This document shows, piece after piece, positions 25,001 to 33,342 of a stretch of 64,000 nucleotides of DNA. A program made the translations under genes and the position numbers. Numbering within the stretch: position 1 is the first letter of the stretch; each line of letters starts with the position of its first letter. Below the pieces are notes generated by a model that saw nothing but the letters and a program-made list of their open reading frames with translations, made no database searches and was not told the origin of the DNA. Origin of the DNA: JANMMJ01 sp964543235 (lineage in GTDB: Bacteria; Pseudomonadota; Alphaproteobacteria; Rhizobiales; Aestuariivirgaceae); contig CAZIXE010000009.1 in the NCBI GenBank assembly GCA_964543235.1, positions 18,200-82,199 on the forward strand, written 5' to 3'.

Positions 25001-26563
25001 TCAGTCCATGGCCTGCAGGCGGGCAAGCAGTTCCAGAAGCTCGTCACGCAGAAACGGCTTTTCGATCCACAGGCCGGGCTGGTGGCCGGCCGCGGCCGCC
25101 TTGATGGTGACGGGTCCGGCAATGGTATCGCCGGTCATCACCACGGTGCGGCGGCCAAGGCGCGGGTCGGCCGCGGCAATGGCGTTGCGGAGATCGGCGC
25201 CGTTCATGCGCGGCATGCGCAGGTCGGTGAAGACCGCGTCGAACTGATTTCTGCCGATGGCGGCAAGCGCCTCCTCCGGCGCGTGCACGAGGGTGACGGT
25301 GTGGCCCGCAGCCTCGAGAATGTCACCCAGCATTTCGGCCACTTCGAGGTCATCGTCGACGACGAGGATCGCCATGGAAGCGGTGACGGGCGCCTGCTGC
25401 CCGACTCTGGCGACGGCGGCGGTGTCGGCGGCGGGCATGTAGATGCGGAACCTGGCGCCGCCGTCAGGACGGTCGAGATAGTCGAGCTTGCCGCCATGGG
25501 CCTGCACCACATTGCGGCAGATGGCGAGGCCGAGGCCGGTGCCGACCCCGGCCGGCTTGGTGGTGAAATAGGGCTCGAAGATGCGGAGGGCGACGTCGCG
25601 CGGAATGCCCGGCCCGTTGTCCGAGACGTCGAGGACAACGCCATCGCCGGTGGTGCGGGTTTCGATCCAGATCTGGCGGGGATCGGGGCGCTCGGCGAGC
25701 GCCTGCTGGGCATTTACGACAAGATTGGCGATGACCTGGCTGAACAGGTCCTGGTCGGCCTCGATCGCCGGCAGGCCAGGATCGAGGTTTCGCATCACGT
25801 CGACGCCGGCACTCTTCAGGCCATAGGCCAGCATGTCGCAAACGCCAGCGGCGAGCTGGTTGAGGTCGGTCGGCTCGCGCAGGGGCGGCTTCTGGCGGAC
25901 CATGGCGAGGAAGCTCTTGACGATGCGCGCGCAACGTTCGGCGGCGGCATTGACCTTGAGGGCGCGCTGCTTGAGGCTGGGAGTTTCGGCCATCTCGGCG
26001 AGCATTGCGGAGTAGGCCACGGCCACGGCCAGCGGATTGTTCAGTTCATGGGCAACCCCCGCCAGCAGCGAGCCCATGGCGGAGAGTTTTTCGCTCTGAT
26101 GGGCCCGTTCGCGCTGCTCCTGCTCGCGAATGCGCCGCTCGGCCTCCTTGGCGGCGGTGAGGTCGCGCAGGTAGGCGGCAAACACCGGGCTGCCTTCGAT
26201 CGACACCTTGTGGATCGAGATTTCGGCGGGAAAAACCGTGCCGTCGGCGCGCATGGCTTCGAGTTCGAGGCGCTGGTCGAGCACGCGGCTTTCGCCCGTC
26301 TCCTGGTGGCGCTTCATGCCGGCGATGTGGGCGGCGCGCAGGTGCGGCGGCACGATCGTATCGGACAGGGCGCGGCCCAGGACGTCGGCGGCCTTGTAGC
26401 CGAAGGTCCGCTCGGCGGCGGGGTTGAAACCGGTAATGCAGCCCTCGCCATCGGCAATGATCACGGCATCCAGCGCGGCATTGATCACCGCGGCACTCAT
26501 CGCCTGCGCCGTCTTCAGCTGGTCGCGAAGCCGGGCTTCGGTGTCGTTGGGTTGCAGGGTCAC
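25001..26563 (-). CDS. PAS hybrid histidine kinase with receiver domain
   Basis: 520 residues, no transmembrane segment. An N-terminal PAS domain (ALDAVIIADGEGCITGFNPA and AERTFGYKAADVLG) leads through a coiled linker to a HisKA domain with the acceptor His in LAGVAHELNNPLA (about residue 173). The HATPase motifs are NLVVNAQQAL, VSDNGPGIP and GTGLGLAIC. The C-terminal receiver has its phospho-acceptor in DAVFTDLRMPRM (about residue 447) and a conserved MTGD and EKPF region. It is an orphan cytoplasmic kinase of the NtrB-like class, and the signal is unknown. Confidence 0.93.
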   Translation of the reverse strand: MTLQPNDTEARLRDQLKTAQAMSAAVINAALDAVIIADGEGCITGFNPAAERTFGYKAADVLGRALSDTIVPPHLRAAHIAGMKRHQETGESRVLDQRLELEAMRADGTVFPAEISIHKVSIEGSPVFAAYLRDLTAAKEAERRIREQEQRERAHQSEKLSAMGSLLAGVAHELNNPLAVAVAYSAMLAEMAETPSLKQRALKVNAAAERCARIVKSFLAMVRQKPPLREPTDLNQLAAGVCDMLAYGLKSAGVDVMRNLDPGLPAIEADQDLFSQVIANLVVNAQQALAERPDPRQIWIETRTTGDGVVLDVSDNGPGIPRDVALRIFEPYFTTKPAGVGTGLGLAICRNVVQAHGGKLDYLDRPDGGARFRIYMPAADTAAVARVGQQAPVTASMAILVVDDDLEVAEMLGDILEAAGHTVTLVHAPEEALAAIGRNQFDAVFTDLRMPRMNGADLRNAIAAADPRLGRRTVVMTGDTIAGPVTIKAAAAGHQPGLWIEKPFLRDELLELLARLQAMD

Positions 26564-26695
26564 GGGGCGCCCTCATACACCAATTCGGCATGGGCCTGAA
26601 GGGGCAGCGCGGGGCTCGGCGTTCGAAGGTGCCGGCAGCCGCCGGCTACGCATGTGCAGCAGATTGATCCCGGTTGGGGAATGACGGACGGCGGC

Positions 26696-27004
26696 TCAAC
26701 GACGGCCGAGACGCAGCACCTCATCGATGACGCGCGGATCATCGGCAATCATCTCGAGCGGTGCCTCGAGGAGGTAGTTGCCTTGCGACCGGTAGGAGAC
26801 GTGGGCCTCGAGCAGGCGTTCGCGTGGCGGACGGCTCAGGCGCAGGCGGGCCAGCCAGTCGCGGCGCTGGCGGTCGAGCAGGCGCCATTCGGCGGCAAGC
26901 CGGCGGGCGAAACAGGCGAAATAGCGGTGCATGACCTGACGGAGCCTGGCGCGCTGCTGGCGCTGGTGGCGGTGCAGGACGGCAGGTACCGAGCGCGCTG
27001 GCAT
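26696..27004 (-). CDS. Small basic protein, unknown
   Basis: 102 residues, very arginine-rich in the first 60 (RHQRQQRARLRQVMHRYF, then RRLAAEWRLLDRQRRDWLAR), with a more ordinary C-terminus (LLEAPLEMIADDPRVIDEVL). Its ATG follows immediately on the stop of the 69-residue gene at 27005, which supports coupling. An antisense frame covers the same region, and no family is recognised, so confidence is moderate. Confidence 0.45.
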   Translation of the reverse strand: MPARSVPAVLHRHQRQQRARLRQVMHRYFACFARRLAAEWRLLDRQRRDWLARLRLSRPPRERLLEAHVSYRSQGNYLLEAPLEMIADDPRVIDEVLRLGRR

Positions 27005-27214
27005 TCAGATCTCCGTACCGGCCATGCGGATGGGCGCGCATTTGAAACGCCCGACGCGGTATTGCGGATGGACATTGGTCCACTGCGCCATTTCGGACTG
27101 GCCGTAGAGAAAGCATTCCATGAGCGAGACTTCCTGCGCCTGATAGGTCAGGTGCACCTCCTTGCATTCGGTGGGAGCTGCGATGAGGCAGGCTGAGAAC
27201 ACGAGTTCGATCAT
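27005..27214 (-). CDS. Small conserved-looking protein, unknown
   Basis: 69 residues from the ATG at 27214 with AAAGGAG upstream. It starts with a short hydrophobic stretch (MIELVFSACLIAAPTEC) and contains paired cysteines (TECKE, MECFL, FKCAP) and a tryptophan in MAQWTNVHP. Similar short proteins occur in Hyphomicrobiales without assigned function. It may be periplasmic, although the hydrophobic stretch is short for a signal peptide. It is coupled to the next gene downstream. Confidence 0.65.
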   Translation of the reverse strand: MIELVFSACLIAAPTECKEVHLTYQAQEVSLMECFLYGQSEMAQWTNVHPQYRVGRFKCAPIRMAGTEI

Positions 27215-27409
27215 GGGTCGGCTCCTTTGCCGGTCCAATCTACGGCTGATGGATTTGGCCCATGGCCGCCGTGATCGATCTCTTCCAGAGCCCACGCCTC
27301 CATCAGACGCATTGGGCCGCATGACCGGGAGCATGGCACAAAGACGCTACGGTCTTATTAAACAATGCCGGATTTTCTCTCCGTAGGCGGAAAGAAATTG
27401 GTAGGGATT

Positions 27410-27946
27410 TCAGATCGCAACCAGGAAGATGTCTTCGGGACCGTCCTCCTCGTCAATGTGGCTGCCGATCTTGACCGCTGCAAAATGGCGGGCGAGGGCC
27501 AGGGACGCGTCGTTTTCCGGCGAAATCGACAGCACCACGTGGTCGACGCCATGGCGCTTGGCCCAGCTCATGAAGCCCTCGATAGCTTCCCGGGCATAGC
27601 CCTGGCGGCGCCACGGCGGAAACAGGAGATAGCCGATCTCGACGCCGTTGGGGGCGCGACCCTCCATGAAGGTGGGGTCGGGCGCGGCATGGCAGTTGAT
27701 GTAGCCGATCATGTCGCCGGTCTCGCGCAGGGCGATGGCGCGCACCGACCAGGGCCCGTAGGCCGGGTTGTTCTGCCACTGGTCGAAGCGCAGCCTGGCA
27801 ATCCAGCTCTCGGCCAGCCAGTCGTCCGGCACATTGAGGCTGAGGTGGCGGGCGACGCCGGCAAGGTCGCCATTGATGGTGGCCTGCAGGGCATCGAGCG
27901 GCAGGATCCGCAGAAGCAGGCGCCGGGTCTCGATATCGAGCATCAT
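27410..27946 (-). CDS. GNAT family N-acetyltransferase (RimJ-like)
   Basis: 178 residues from the ATG at 27946, whose ATGA overlaps the stop of the ycaQ-like gene. It begins with the RimJ/RimL-type opening LDIETRRLLLRIL and carries the acetyl-CoA-binding loop as LFPPWRRQGYAREAIEGFM. A later HVVLSISPENDASLALARHF segment is also typical of this branch. The acceptor is unknown. It is the last gene in a four-gene overlapping operon (zinc finger, GNAT, YcaQ-like, GNAT). Confidence 0.88.
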   Translation of the reverse strand: MMLDIETRRLLLRILPLDALQATINGDLAGVARHLSLNVPDDWLAESWIARLRFDQWQNNPAYGPWSVRAIALRETGDMIGYINCHAAPDPTFMEGRAPNGVEIGYLLFPPWRRQGYAREAIEGFMSWAKRHGVDHVVLSISPENDASLALARHFAAVKIGSHIDEEDGPEDIFLVAI

Positions 27947-29145
27947 AGCGCTCGCCTCAGCAGGGCGGCGAGGTCGCCGTTTCGGCCGACGGCAACATCG
28001 CCGAGGCCCAGCCAATGCGCCATGTGGCGCAACTCGCCGGCCAGGGCGGCCGCGGTTGCGGGCTTGTCGGCATGCGCTTCGGCGTGGACGGCATTGGCGC
28101 GGAGAACGCCGGCGGCGCGATCGGCCTTGAGGCAGACGCGGGCGGCAAGCCGCTCGCCCATGAGGAAGGGCAGCACGTAATAGCCATAGCGGCGCTTCGG
28201 CGCGGGCGTGTAGATCTCGATGCGATAGGTGAAATCGAACAGGCGCTCGGCGCGGCTGCGTTCCCAGACCAGCGGATCGAATGGCGAGAGCAAGGCGGTG
28301 GCGCCAGCGCGCCGCGGCAACCGGGCCTGCCTGTGCAGGAAGGCCCGCTGTTTCCAGCCTTTGACGGATATTGGCAGCAAGATGCCGTCCTCCACCAATT
28401 CCCCCACCGCCCGGCGGCCTTCAACCAGCGGCAAGCGGAAGTAATCGCGCAAATCACTTTCAGTGGCAATACCCAGCGCCCGTGCGGAAATGTCGACGAG
28501 CTGGCGGATCGCATCGGCCTCGGAGGGTGTGGGGAGGGCAAGAATCGCCCCGGGAATGACGCGTTCGGTCAGATCGTAGATGCGCTCGAAGCCGCGGCGT
28601 GTGGCGGTCGTGACAAGGCCCTGGTCGAACAGGCACTCGAGTGCCATCTTGCCCTTGCTCCAGCCCCACCAGCTGCCGGTGCTCTTGCCGGCGTCGGGCA
28701 GGTCGCTCACGGCGACCGGGCCGTTGCTGGTCACGTAGGCGAGCACGCTGCTGACATAATTCCGTTCGTCGCGCGCAAACTCGTCCATGGAGCCGTATGT
28801 GCCGTTGCCACGGCGCGCCCGCTGCATGCGCCAGCGCATCAGCGGGTGCAGCTCGAGAGGCAGGAGGCTTGCCTCATGGGCCCAGCATTCGAACAGGGCG
28901 CGGCGCCGGTTGCTGAAGGCGCGGGCATCGAGGGCTGCTTGCGGGTAGTTGCCGACGCGCGAGAACACCGGCAGGTAATGCGAGCGCACCAGCACGTTGA
29001 CACTATCAATCTGCAGCAGGTTCATCTGCCGTATGGCATTGGCAATGCGCGTCCAGGTGGCGGTGCCGACGCGGCGCGGGGCAGCAAAGCCCTGGGCAGC
29101 AAGCGCCACGCGGCGCGCCTCGGCAAGCGACAGCGAATCTCTCAT
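27943..29145 (-). CDS. YcaQ/AlkX-type winged-helix DNA glycosylase
   Basis: 400 residues from the ATG at 29145, which overlaps the upstream GNAT stop (ATGA). The protein belongs to the HTH_42 family (COG3214). Its LLQIDSVNVLVRSHYLPVF segment holds the QxD motif (QID) regarded as catalytic in YcaQ/AlkX, an interstrand-crosslink DNA glycosylase. FECWAHEASLLP and LSPFDPLVWERSRAERLF are further family blocks. It would unhook nitrogen-mustard-type crosslinks. Its operon partners are two acetyltransferases and a zinc-finger protein, a mixture with no obvious common pathway. Confidence 0.88.
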   Translation of the reverse strand: MRDSLSLAEARRVALAAQGFAAPRRVGTATWTRIANAIRQMNLLQIDSVNVLVRSHYLPVFSRVGNYPQAALDARAFSNRRRALFECWAHEASLLPLELHPLMRWRMQRARRGNGTYGSMDEFARDERNYVSSVLAYVTSNGPVAVSDLPDAGKSTGSWWGWSKGKMALECLFDQGLVTTATRRGFERIYDLTERVIPGAILALPTPSEADAIRQLVDISARALGIATESDLRDYFRLPLVEGRRAVGELVEDGILLPISVKGWKQRAFLHRQARLPRRAGATALLSPFDPLVWERSRAERLFDFTYRIEIYTPAPKRRYGYYVLPFLMGERLAARVCLKADRAAGVLRANAVHAEAHADKPATAAALAGELRHMAHWLGLGDVAVGRNGDLAALLRRAL

Positions 29146-29648
29146 CCCAGCGACTTTTCGAGCCACAGGCCCAGTTCGTCAAATCCGAGATCGCGGTAGA
29201 AGCGGCGGGCCGGCGCATTGCCGCCGAGGACGCCGAGACGCAGCCATTTCTGGCCGGCGGCGCGGGCGCGGCGCTCGCATTCGGCGATGAGCAGGCGGCC
29301 GATGCCGCGGCCCCTCAGCTCTTCGGCCACTGCCAGGTCGCCGATATGCGAATAGGTGTAGAACTGCTCGTCGCGCTCGCCTTCCGAGCTTTCATGGAGC
29401 TGCAGCGTGGCATAGCCGGCAACCCGGCCATCGTATTCGGCAACGAGGATCACGCCGCGGGCCTTGGCGACGTCGGCCCTGAGGGTTGCGACATAGGCCT
29501 CGCCGATGGCGGCAGCCGGCAGGAGCCGGTCGAAAAACTGGAGTTCATGCGCCTGCAATTGCCGCGCCAGGGCAATGATGGCGGCGGTATCGCCGTCAGC
29601 AAATTCGCGGATGCTGGCGACGGGTGCTAGGCCGCTTCGCTGTGCCAT
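29142..29648 (-). CDS. GNAT family N-acetyltransferase
   Basis: 168 residues from the ATG at 29648, inside the 3' end of the zinc-finger gene (22-base overlap). The GNAT core is clear: GVILVAEYDGRVAGYATL, then HIGDLAVAEELRGRGIGRLL, which holds the acetyl-CoA pyrophosphate loop RGRGIG, and GGNAPARRFYRDLGF near the C-terminus. The substrate is unknown. Its ATGA stop/start overlap couples it to the ycaQ-like gene. Confidence 0.88.
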   Translation of the reverse strand: MAQRSGLAPVASIREFADGDTAAIIALARQLQAHELQFFDRLLPAAAIGEAYVATLRADVAKARGVILVAEYDGRVAGYATLQLHESSEGERDEQFYTYSHIGDLAVAEELRGRGIGRLLIAECERRARAAGQKWLRLGVLGGNAPARRFYRDLGFDELGLWLEKSLG

Positions 29649-29872
29649 AGGGCGGCGGCGGGGCTGGCCTCGCCGGGCGCCAGCGCGGCGCTGTAGCGAT
29701 ACAGGGTCGAACAGTAGGGGCAGACGATTTCGCTGGCTTTGCCCATGTCGAGGAACACATGGGGGTGATCGAAGGGCGGCAAGGCGCCGATGCACATGAA
29801 TTCCTTGGCGCCGGTTTCGATGACGGCAGCGCCCATGTCGTTGTGGAAATGCGGGGTCGAAGCGGAAGCCAT
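29627..29872 (-). CDS. CHCC zinc-finger protein (NDUFS6-like)
   Basis: 81 residues from the ATG at 29872 (GAGG five bases upstream). The zinc ligands are in FMCIGALPPFDHPHVF and IVCPYCSTLY, giving the C-x8-H ... C-x2-C pattern of the zf-CHCC family related to the complex I subunit NDUFS6. In alphaproteobacteria these short proteins are widespread and may assist complex I assembly, which is family-level inference. It opens the reverse-strand operon and is divergent from the hydrolase gene. Confidence 0.88.
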   Translation of the reverse strand: MASASTPHFHNDMGAAVIETGAKEFMCIGALPPFDHPHVFLDMGKASEIVCPYCSTLYRYSAALAPGEASPAAALWHSEAA

Positions 29873-29926
29873 CAGTTCCTCGAATGTCTTTACTTGCCGG
29901 CTCGCGCTTAGCATATCCTTCCCGGC

Positions 29927-30670
29927 ATGCCCAGTTTCAAATCCGGCGCGGTCACCATCGCCTATGACGACGAGGGAGAAGGGGAGGCGGTGCTCCTGAT
30001 CCATGGATTCGGCTCGAACGCCCACGTCAACTGGCGCGAGCCCGGCTGGGTCGATACGCTGGTGAAGTCGGGCCGGCGCGCCATTGCCATGGACAACCGC
30101 GGCCACGGGCGCAGCGGCGCGCCGCATGACATCGCCGCCTATTCGGTGCCGCAGATGGCCGAGGATGCGCGATCGCTGCTCGATCATCTCGGCATCGTCA
30201 GGGCGGCGGTCATGGGCTATTCGATGGGCGCATCGATTGCAACCTGGCTGACGCTAACCCATCCCGAACGGGTCAGCCATCTCGTCCTGGGCGGCCTCGC
30301 ATGGAATGTGGTGCGCGGGGTGGGGGGGCACGAGGACCTGGCGCTGGCGCTTGAAGCTCCCGCGCTGGCGCGCGATGCCAGCCCGAAGCAGAAGGCCTAC
30401 CGGGCCTTCGCGGAGCAGACGAACAGCGACCGCCAGGCGCTGGCGGCCTGCATGCGCGGCATCCGCCAGCCCATTGCCGAAGCCGAGCTCTCACAGATCC
30501 GCTGCCCGGTACTGGTGGTGGCGGGCGAGCTTGACGATGTGGCAGGGCCGGTCGACAAGCTGGTGGCGCTGATCCCGGGGGCCAGGGGCGTGGTGCTGCC
30601 GCGCCGCAATCACATGAATGCGGTGGGCGACAAGGGCTACAAGGAAGCGGTGCTGGCCTTTCTGGGCTGA
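29927..30670 (+). CDS. Alpha/beta hydrolase
   Basis: 247 residues. A typical fold: oxyanion-side HGFGSNAHVNW, the nucleophile elbow GYSMG (Ser99), a late aspartate in VVAGELDDVAG and the catalytic histidine in PRRNHMNAVG. There is no signal peptide, so it is cytoplasmic. The substrate is not predictable. It ends eleven bases before the convergent rpsU stop, with a shared hairpin. Confidence 0.9.
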   Translation: MPSFKSGAVTIAYDDEGEGEAVLLIHGFGSNAHVNWREPGWVDTLVKSGRRAIAMDNRGHGRSGAPHDIAAYSVPQMAEDARSLLDHLGIVRAAVMGYSMGASIATWLTLTHPERVSHLVLGGLAWNVVRGVGGHEDLALALEAPALARDASPKQKAYRAFAEQTNSDRQALAACMRGIRQPIAEAELSQIRCPVLVVAGELDDVAGPVDKLVALIPGARGVVLPRRNHMNAVGDKGYKEAVLAFLG

Positions 30671-30690
30671 CCGCCGGCGCTCAGGCGGTC
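30669..30690. terminator. Hairpin between hydrolase and rpsU 3' ends
   Basis: GACCGCC (30669-30675) and GGCGGTC (30684-30690) form a perfect seven-base stem spanning the convergent 3' ends. It may stop transcription from both sides. No U run is present on either side. Confidence 0.45.
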
Positions 30691-30995
30691 GTGCCGGGCG
30701 TGGCCGGCGCCGAGGCTACGACCTCGGTGATCGGGCGTTCCGGGCGGGAGCCGCGGCGGCCATCGGGCCTCGGCTTGGCCTTCGGCATGGGAAGCAGGCC
30801 CTCGCGCTGGGCCTTCTTGCGGGCAAGCTTGCGGGCGCGGCGGATGGCTTCCGCCTTCTCGCGCGCCCGCTTCTCGGAGGGCTTCTCATAGGCCGCATGC
30901 TGCTTGATGTCGCGGAAGATGCCTTCGCGCTGCATCTTCTTCTTCAGGACGCGGAGGGCCTGATCGACATTGTTGTCTCTGACGAGGACTTGCAT
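30681..30995 (-). CDS. rpsU: 30S ribosomal protein S21
   Basis: 104 residues: MQVLVRDNNVDQALRVLKKK followed by MQREGIFRDIKQHAAYEKPSE matches bS21 exactly in pattern. AAAGGAAC precedes the ATG. S21 acts near the 3' end of 16S rRNA in initiation. The C-terminal tail of about 35 residues, rich in Pro/Arg/Ala, is longer than the enterobacterial protein but usual for Hyphomicrobiales. It lies next to a cold-shock gene, which may reflect co-regulation at low temperature. Confidence 0.97.
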   Translation of the reverse strand: MQVLVRDNNVDQALRVLKKKMQREGIFRDIKQHAAYEKPSEKRAREKAEAIRRARKLARKKAQREGLLPMPKAKPRPDGRRGSRPERPITEVVASAPATPGTTA

Positions 30996-31037
30996 GTGGT
31001 TCCTTTGCGCGATGGAGGGAGGGACGCAGGCCGGCGG

Positions 31038-31265
31038 CTAGGGCGACTTGCGGCGGTAAAGCTGGTAGCCATTGGCGGCAATGCCGGATTCGATTGCGGC
31101 CCGGGACAGGCCATGCGGCGGGACCTGATCACCGCGCACCACGCCGATGCCGGCCCAGGGGCCGAACTTGGCGGGGAGCTGATCGCCCTTGGGCTCGTGC
31201 GTGAAGCCGCACAGGCCTTCGGAGACCTTGGAGCGGAAATGGAAGAGATTGGATTTTGCCTGCAT
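31038..31265 (-). CDS. Small basic protein, unknown
   Basis: 75 residues from the ATG at 31265 (GGGAG upstream). Sequence blocks such as SNLFHFRSKVSEGLCGFTHE, AKFGPWAGIGVVRGD and AIESGIAANGYQLYRRK look like a conserved soluble protein. There is no signal peptide or known motif. It sits between csp and rpsU on the same strand and may belong to one stress-induced unit with them. Confidence 0.6.
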   Translation of the reverse strand: MQAKSNLFHFRSKVSEGLCGFTHEPKGDQLPAKFGPWAGIGVVRGDQVPPHGLSRAAIESGIAANGYQLYRRKSP

Positions 31266-31453
31266 GGGGCTCCCGGCAACGGCGCGTGCCGTTCCTTGCT
31301 GGAGGGGCGAAGAGCGCCATGCCGCCGCCAGGCAGGCATGACGCCGTCGAACCGGCGCTCCGGGACATTGGCTGTCGGGGAGGCCGGTCGGGGCCCGGGT
31401 GCGCCGCCGCCGGTACATCCGCGGTCGGCTGGCAGCACCCGGCCGGATTGCGA

Positions 31454-31666
31454 TCAGGCCGCGGCCTGGAGGTTGCCTGCGGCAGATTTGCCGGTGCGGC
31501 GGTCGGCGATCACCTCATAGGAGACCTTCTGGCCTTCATTGAGGCCCGAGAGGCCGGCGCGCTCGACAGCGCTGATATGGACGAACACGTCGGGTCCACC
31601 ATTGGAAGGCTGAATGAAACCAAAGCCCTTCTGGCTGTTGAACCACTTAACGGTGCCTGTCTGCAT
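31454..31666 (-). CDS. Cold-shock protein (CspA family)
   Basis: 70 residues. RNA-binding motifs RNP1 (KGFGFI) and RNP2 (VFVHI) sit in a single cold-shock domain starting MQTGTVKWFNSQKGFGFIQP. GAAAGGAC precedes the ATG. It binds single-stranded RNA and DNA as a chaperone. The upstream stretch of more than 300 bases without another convincing gene is compatible with the long leader typical of csp messages. Confidence 0.95.
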   Translation of the reverse strand: MQTGTVKWFNSQKGFGFIQPSNGGPDVFVHISAVERAGLSGLNEGQKVSYEVIADRRTGKSAAGNLQAAA

Positions 31667-32019
31667 GGATATGTCCTTTCAAGATGCAAATGCAGTTCCG
31701 CACACGGACGACCTGTCCGCGGCGGGGTCTATCGATGTTCTGGGGTAGAGGGTGGGCTAGTGCACTTGCATTGAGAAGCGCGGAGCCGAGCCAATCGGCC
31801 GAAACTCGATTGCCGTCACATAGTCGTTCCCGGCGCCGATTACAAGCGAATTCGGCGGCGCGTCCGCTGGCTGGGCGGTGCGCCTTCCCGCCGATGGCCT
31901 TGCGAACGCCGCCGGAGTTTGCGATTCTGGCCGGCAGCAAGACGGCCCGCTGATCTTCGCGGGCCCGCTTCGACGTGTCGTGCCGTGCTTCGTCCCTGGA
32001 CTCGTCACAGGAGGAAACG
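31667..32019. other. Intergenic region: csp leader and divergent promoter area
   Basis: This stretch of about 350 bases lies between the divergent csp and ankyrin-cytochrome genes. The left part is the probable csp leader. GCCCGC and GCGGGC around 31950 form a short hairpin. A reverse open frame (31757-32008) has a partly protein-like end but a poor start, and I do not call it a gene. Confidence 0.4.
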
Positions 32020-32916
32020 ATGCGCGTTCTGCTGTATTCCCTGCTGTTGTTGCTTGGCCTGTTGCCGCCTGCCGCGCTGGCCGGCGCCCTGCATGAGGCG
32101 GTCAAGCGCGGCGATGTCGCGGCAATGGCCGCGGCCCTCGATGGCGGAGCGGACATCAACGAGAATGCCGAGCGGGCCACGCCGCTCTATCTCGCCGCCA
32201 CGCGCGGCTATCTGGATGCGGCACGGCTCCTGGTCAATCGCGGGGCCGACGTCAACCTGTCGGCCAGTTTCGGCACACCGCTCTATGCGGCCGCGAAGTT
32301 CGGCCATGCCGATATCGTGGCGCTGCTGCTCGATAGCGGCGCCACGCCCAACCTCGCCACCGATTCGCCCTCGCCCCTGCATGCGGCCGCCGACGACGGG
32401 TGCCTGGCCTGCGTGATCCTGCTGGTCGAGGCGGGCGCCGATGTCGACGCCCTGACACCGGACCGGGAGCCGGCCATTCATTTCGCAAAGCGCAACGGCC
32501 ATGCCGCCGTCGTAGCTTACCTTCGCGAGCAGGGCGCGAGCCTGCCGCCGGCCCGGCCGATTGCCGCGTTGCTGGCCAGTGCCGAACCGGCGGCGGGGGC
32601 GGCGCTGTACCGCCGCAACTGCCAGTGCTGCCACTACTCGCTGACGGCGGAGAACGGCACCATCGGACCGCATCTGTGGAACGTGATCGGGCGCCGCAAG
32701 ACGGCGCTTGCAAGATTCAGCTACTCGCCGGCGATGCGCGAGGAACGCGGCGTATGGACCTACGAGGACCTCAGCCGTTACCTTTCGGATCCCTATCGCA
32801 CCGTGCCCGGAACGAGCATGAATTTCAGCGGCCTGCAGGACGACAGGCAGCTTGCCGATGTCATTGCATATCTGCGGACGTTCAGCCACAGGCCCGTGCC
32901 CCTGCCGGGCCGATAG
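32020..32916 (+). CDS. Exported ankyrin-repeat / cytochrome c fusion, copy 1
   Basis: 298 residues from the ATG at 32020 (GGAGG upstream). A signal peptide (VLLYSLLLLLGLLPPAALA) is followed by four or five ankyrin repeats (about residues 22-175; for example GADINENAERATPLYLAATR and GADVNLSASFGTPLYAAAKF). A C-terminal cytochrome c domain follows with the haem motif CQCCH (Cys201, Cys204, His205) and a likely axial Met267 in VPGTSM. The protein should be a periplasmic mono-haem cytochrome with a protein-interaction surface. A second protein with the same architecture is at 42450-43349. The combination is unusual, and its redox partner is unknown. Confidence 0.9.
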   Translation: MRVLLYSLLLLLGLLPPAALAGALHEAVKRGDVAAMAAALDGGADINENAERATPLYLAATRGYLDAARLLVNRGADVNLSASFGTPLYAAAKFGHADIVALLLDSGATPNLATDSPSPLHAAADDGCLACVILLVEAGADVDALTPDREPAIHFAKRNGHAAVVAYLREQGASLPPARPIAALLASAEPAAGAALYRRNCQCCHYSLTAENGTIGPHLWNVIGRRKTALARFSYSPAMREERGVWTYEDLSRYLSDPYRTVPGTSMNFSGLQDDRQLADVIAYLRTFSHRPVPLPGR

Positions 32917-32958
32917 ATGCGGCAGGCGATTGCCTGCAGCGCCACTCCGGGCTTCCGC

Positions 32959-33161
32959 CTACTTGACCGGGAGCGTGGCCGCGTAGGCGAGCACCGCTGC
33001 GGCATCGTCCGGCGAAAACGCGCGCAGGTTGACCATCTGGACGCCGGGATGGGCGTTGAGGATCTTGTTCAGGACCTCGTCGGGAACGTCGGCCGCTTCG
33101 GTGCCGCGGCGAGCAGCAGCGCTGCAGCCGCAGCGGCAATCGCGTGCGATGTCCTGCTCAT
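32959..33161 (-). pseudogene. Frameshifted small exported protein
   Basis: An ATG at 33161 with GGAG upstream starts a signal peptide (MSRTSHAIAAAAAALLLAAA). That frame then runs into low-quality sequence. One base out of phase, the frame GTEAADVPDEVLNKILNAHP, then MVNLRAFSPDDAAAVLAYAA continues to a stop at 32959. A single-base deletion or insertion near 33105 would join them into a protein of about 66 residues. The C-terminal half recalls the last helix of small cytochromes, but there is no CxxCH. It lies convergent with the ankyrin-cytochrome gene. A sequencing error is possible. Confidence 0.6.
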
Positions 33162-33342
33162 GGTGTCTCCGTCCCGTGCTGTTGCGGCGGCTGGACCGCA
33201 GATGTGCGAACACAACGGCACGAATCCGGGCTGGCGGCATTGACGGCCGTCAATCGCAGCTGCGGGCCGGGGCCGGCGCGGTTTGCCCGGCATGTCCGTT
33301 TGCTGCTATGGTACGGATCCTGACATTTATGGCCGCTTCGAG

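Noticed and set aside
25082..26599. Forward open frame of 505 codons opposite the second histidine kinase
   Set aside because: Shadow frame with no domain. The kinase on the reverse strand has all H, N, G and receiver motifs.
31038..31418. Longer reading of the 75-residue gene between csp and rpsU (start at 31418)
   Set aside because: The extra N-terminal 51 residues are Arg/Pro/Ala-rich shadow-like sequence, while the ATG at 31265 has GGGAG upstream and opens the protein-like part.
31757..32008. Reverse open frame of 83 codons upstream of csp
   Set aside because: Its last 30 residues look protein-like, but the first half does not, no ribosome-binding site precedes the start, and it lies in the expected csp leader.
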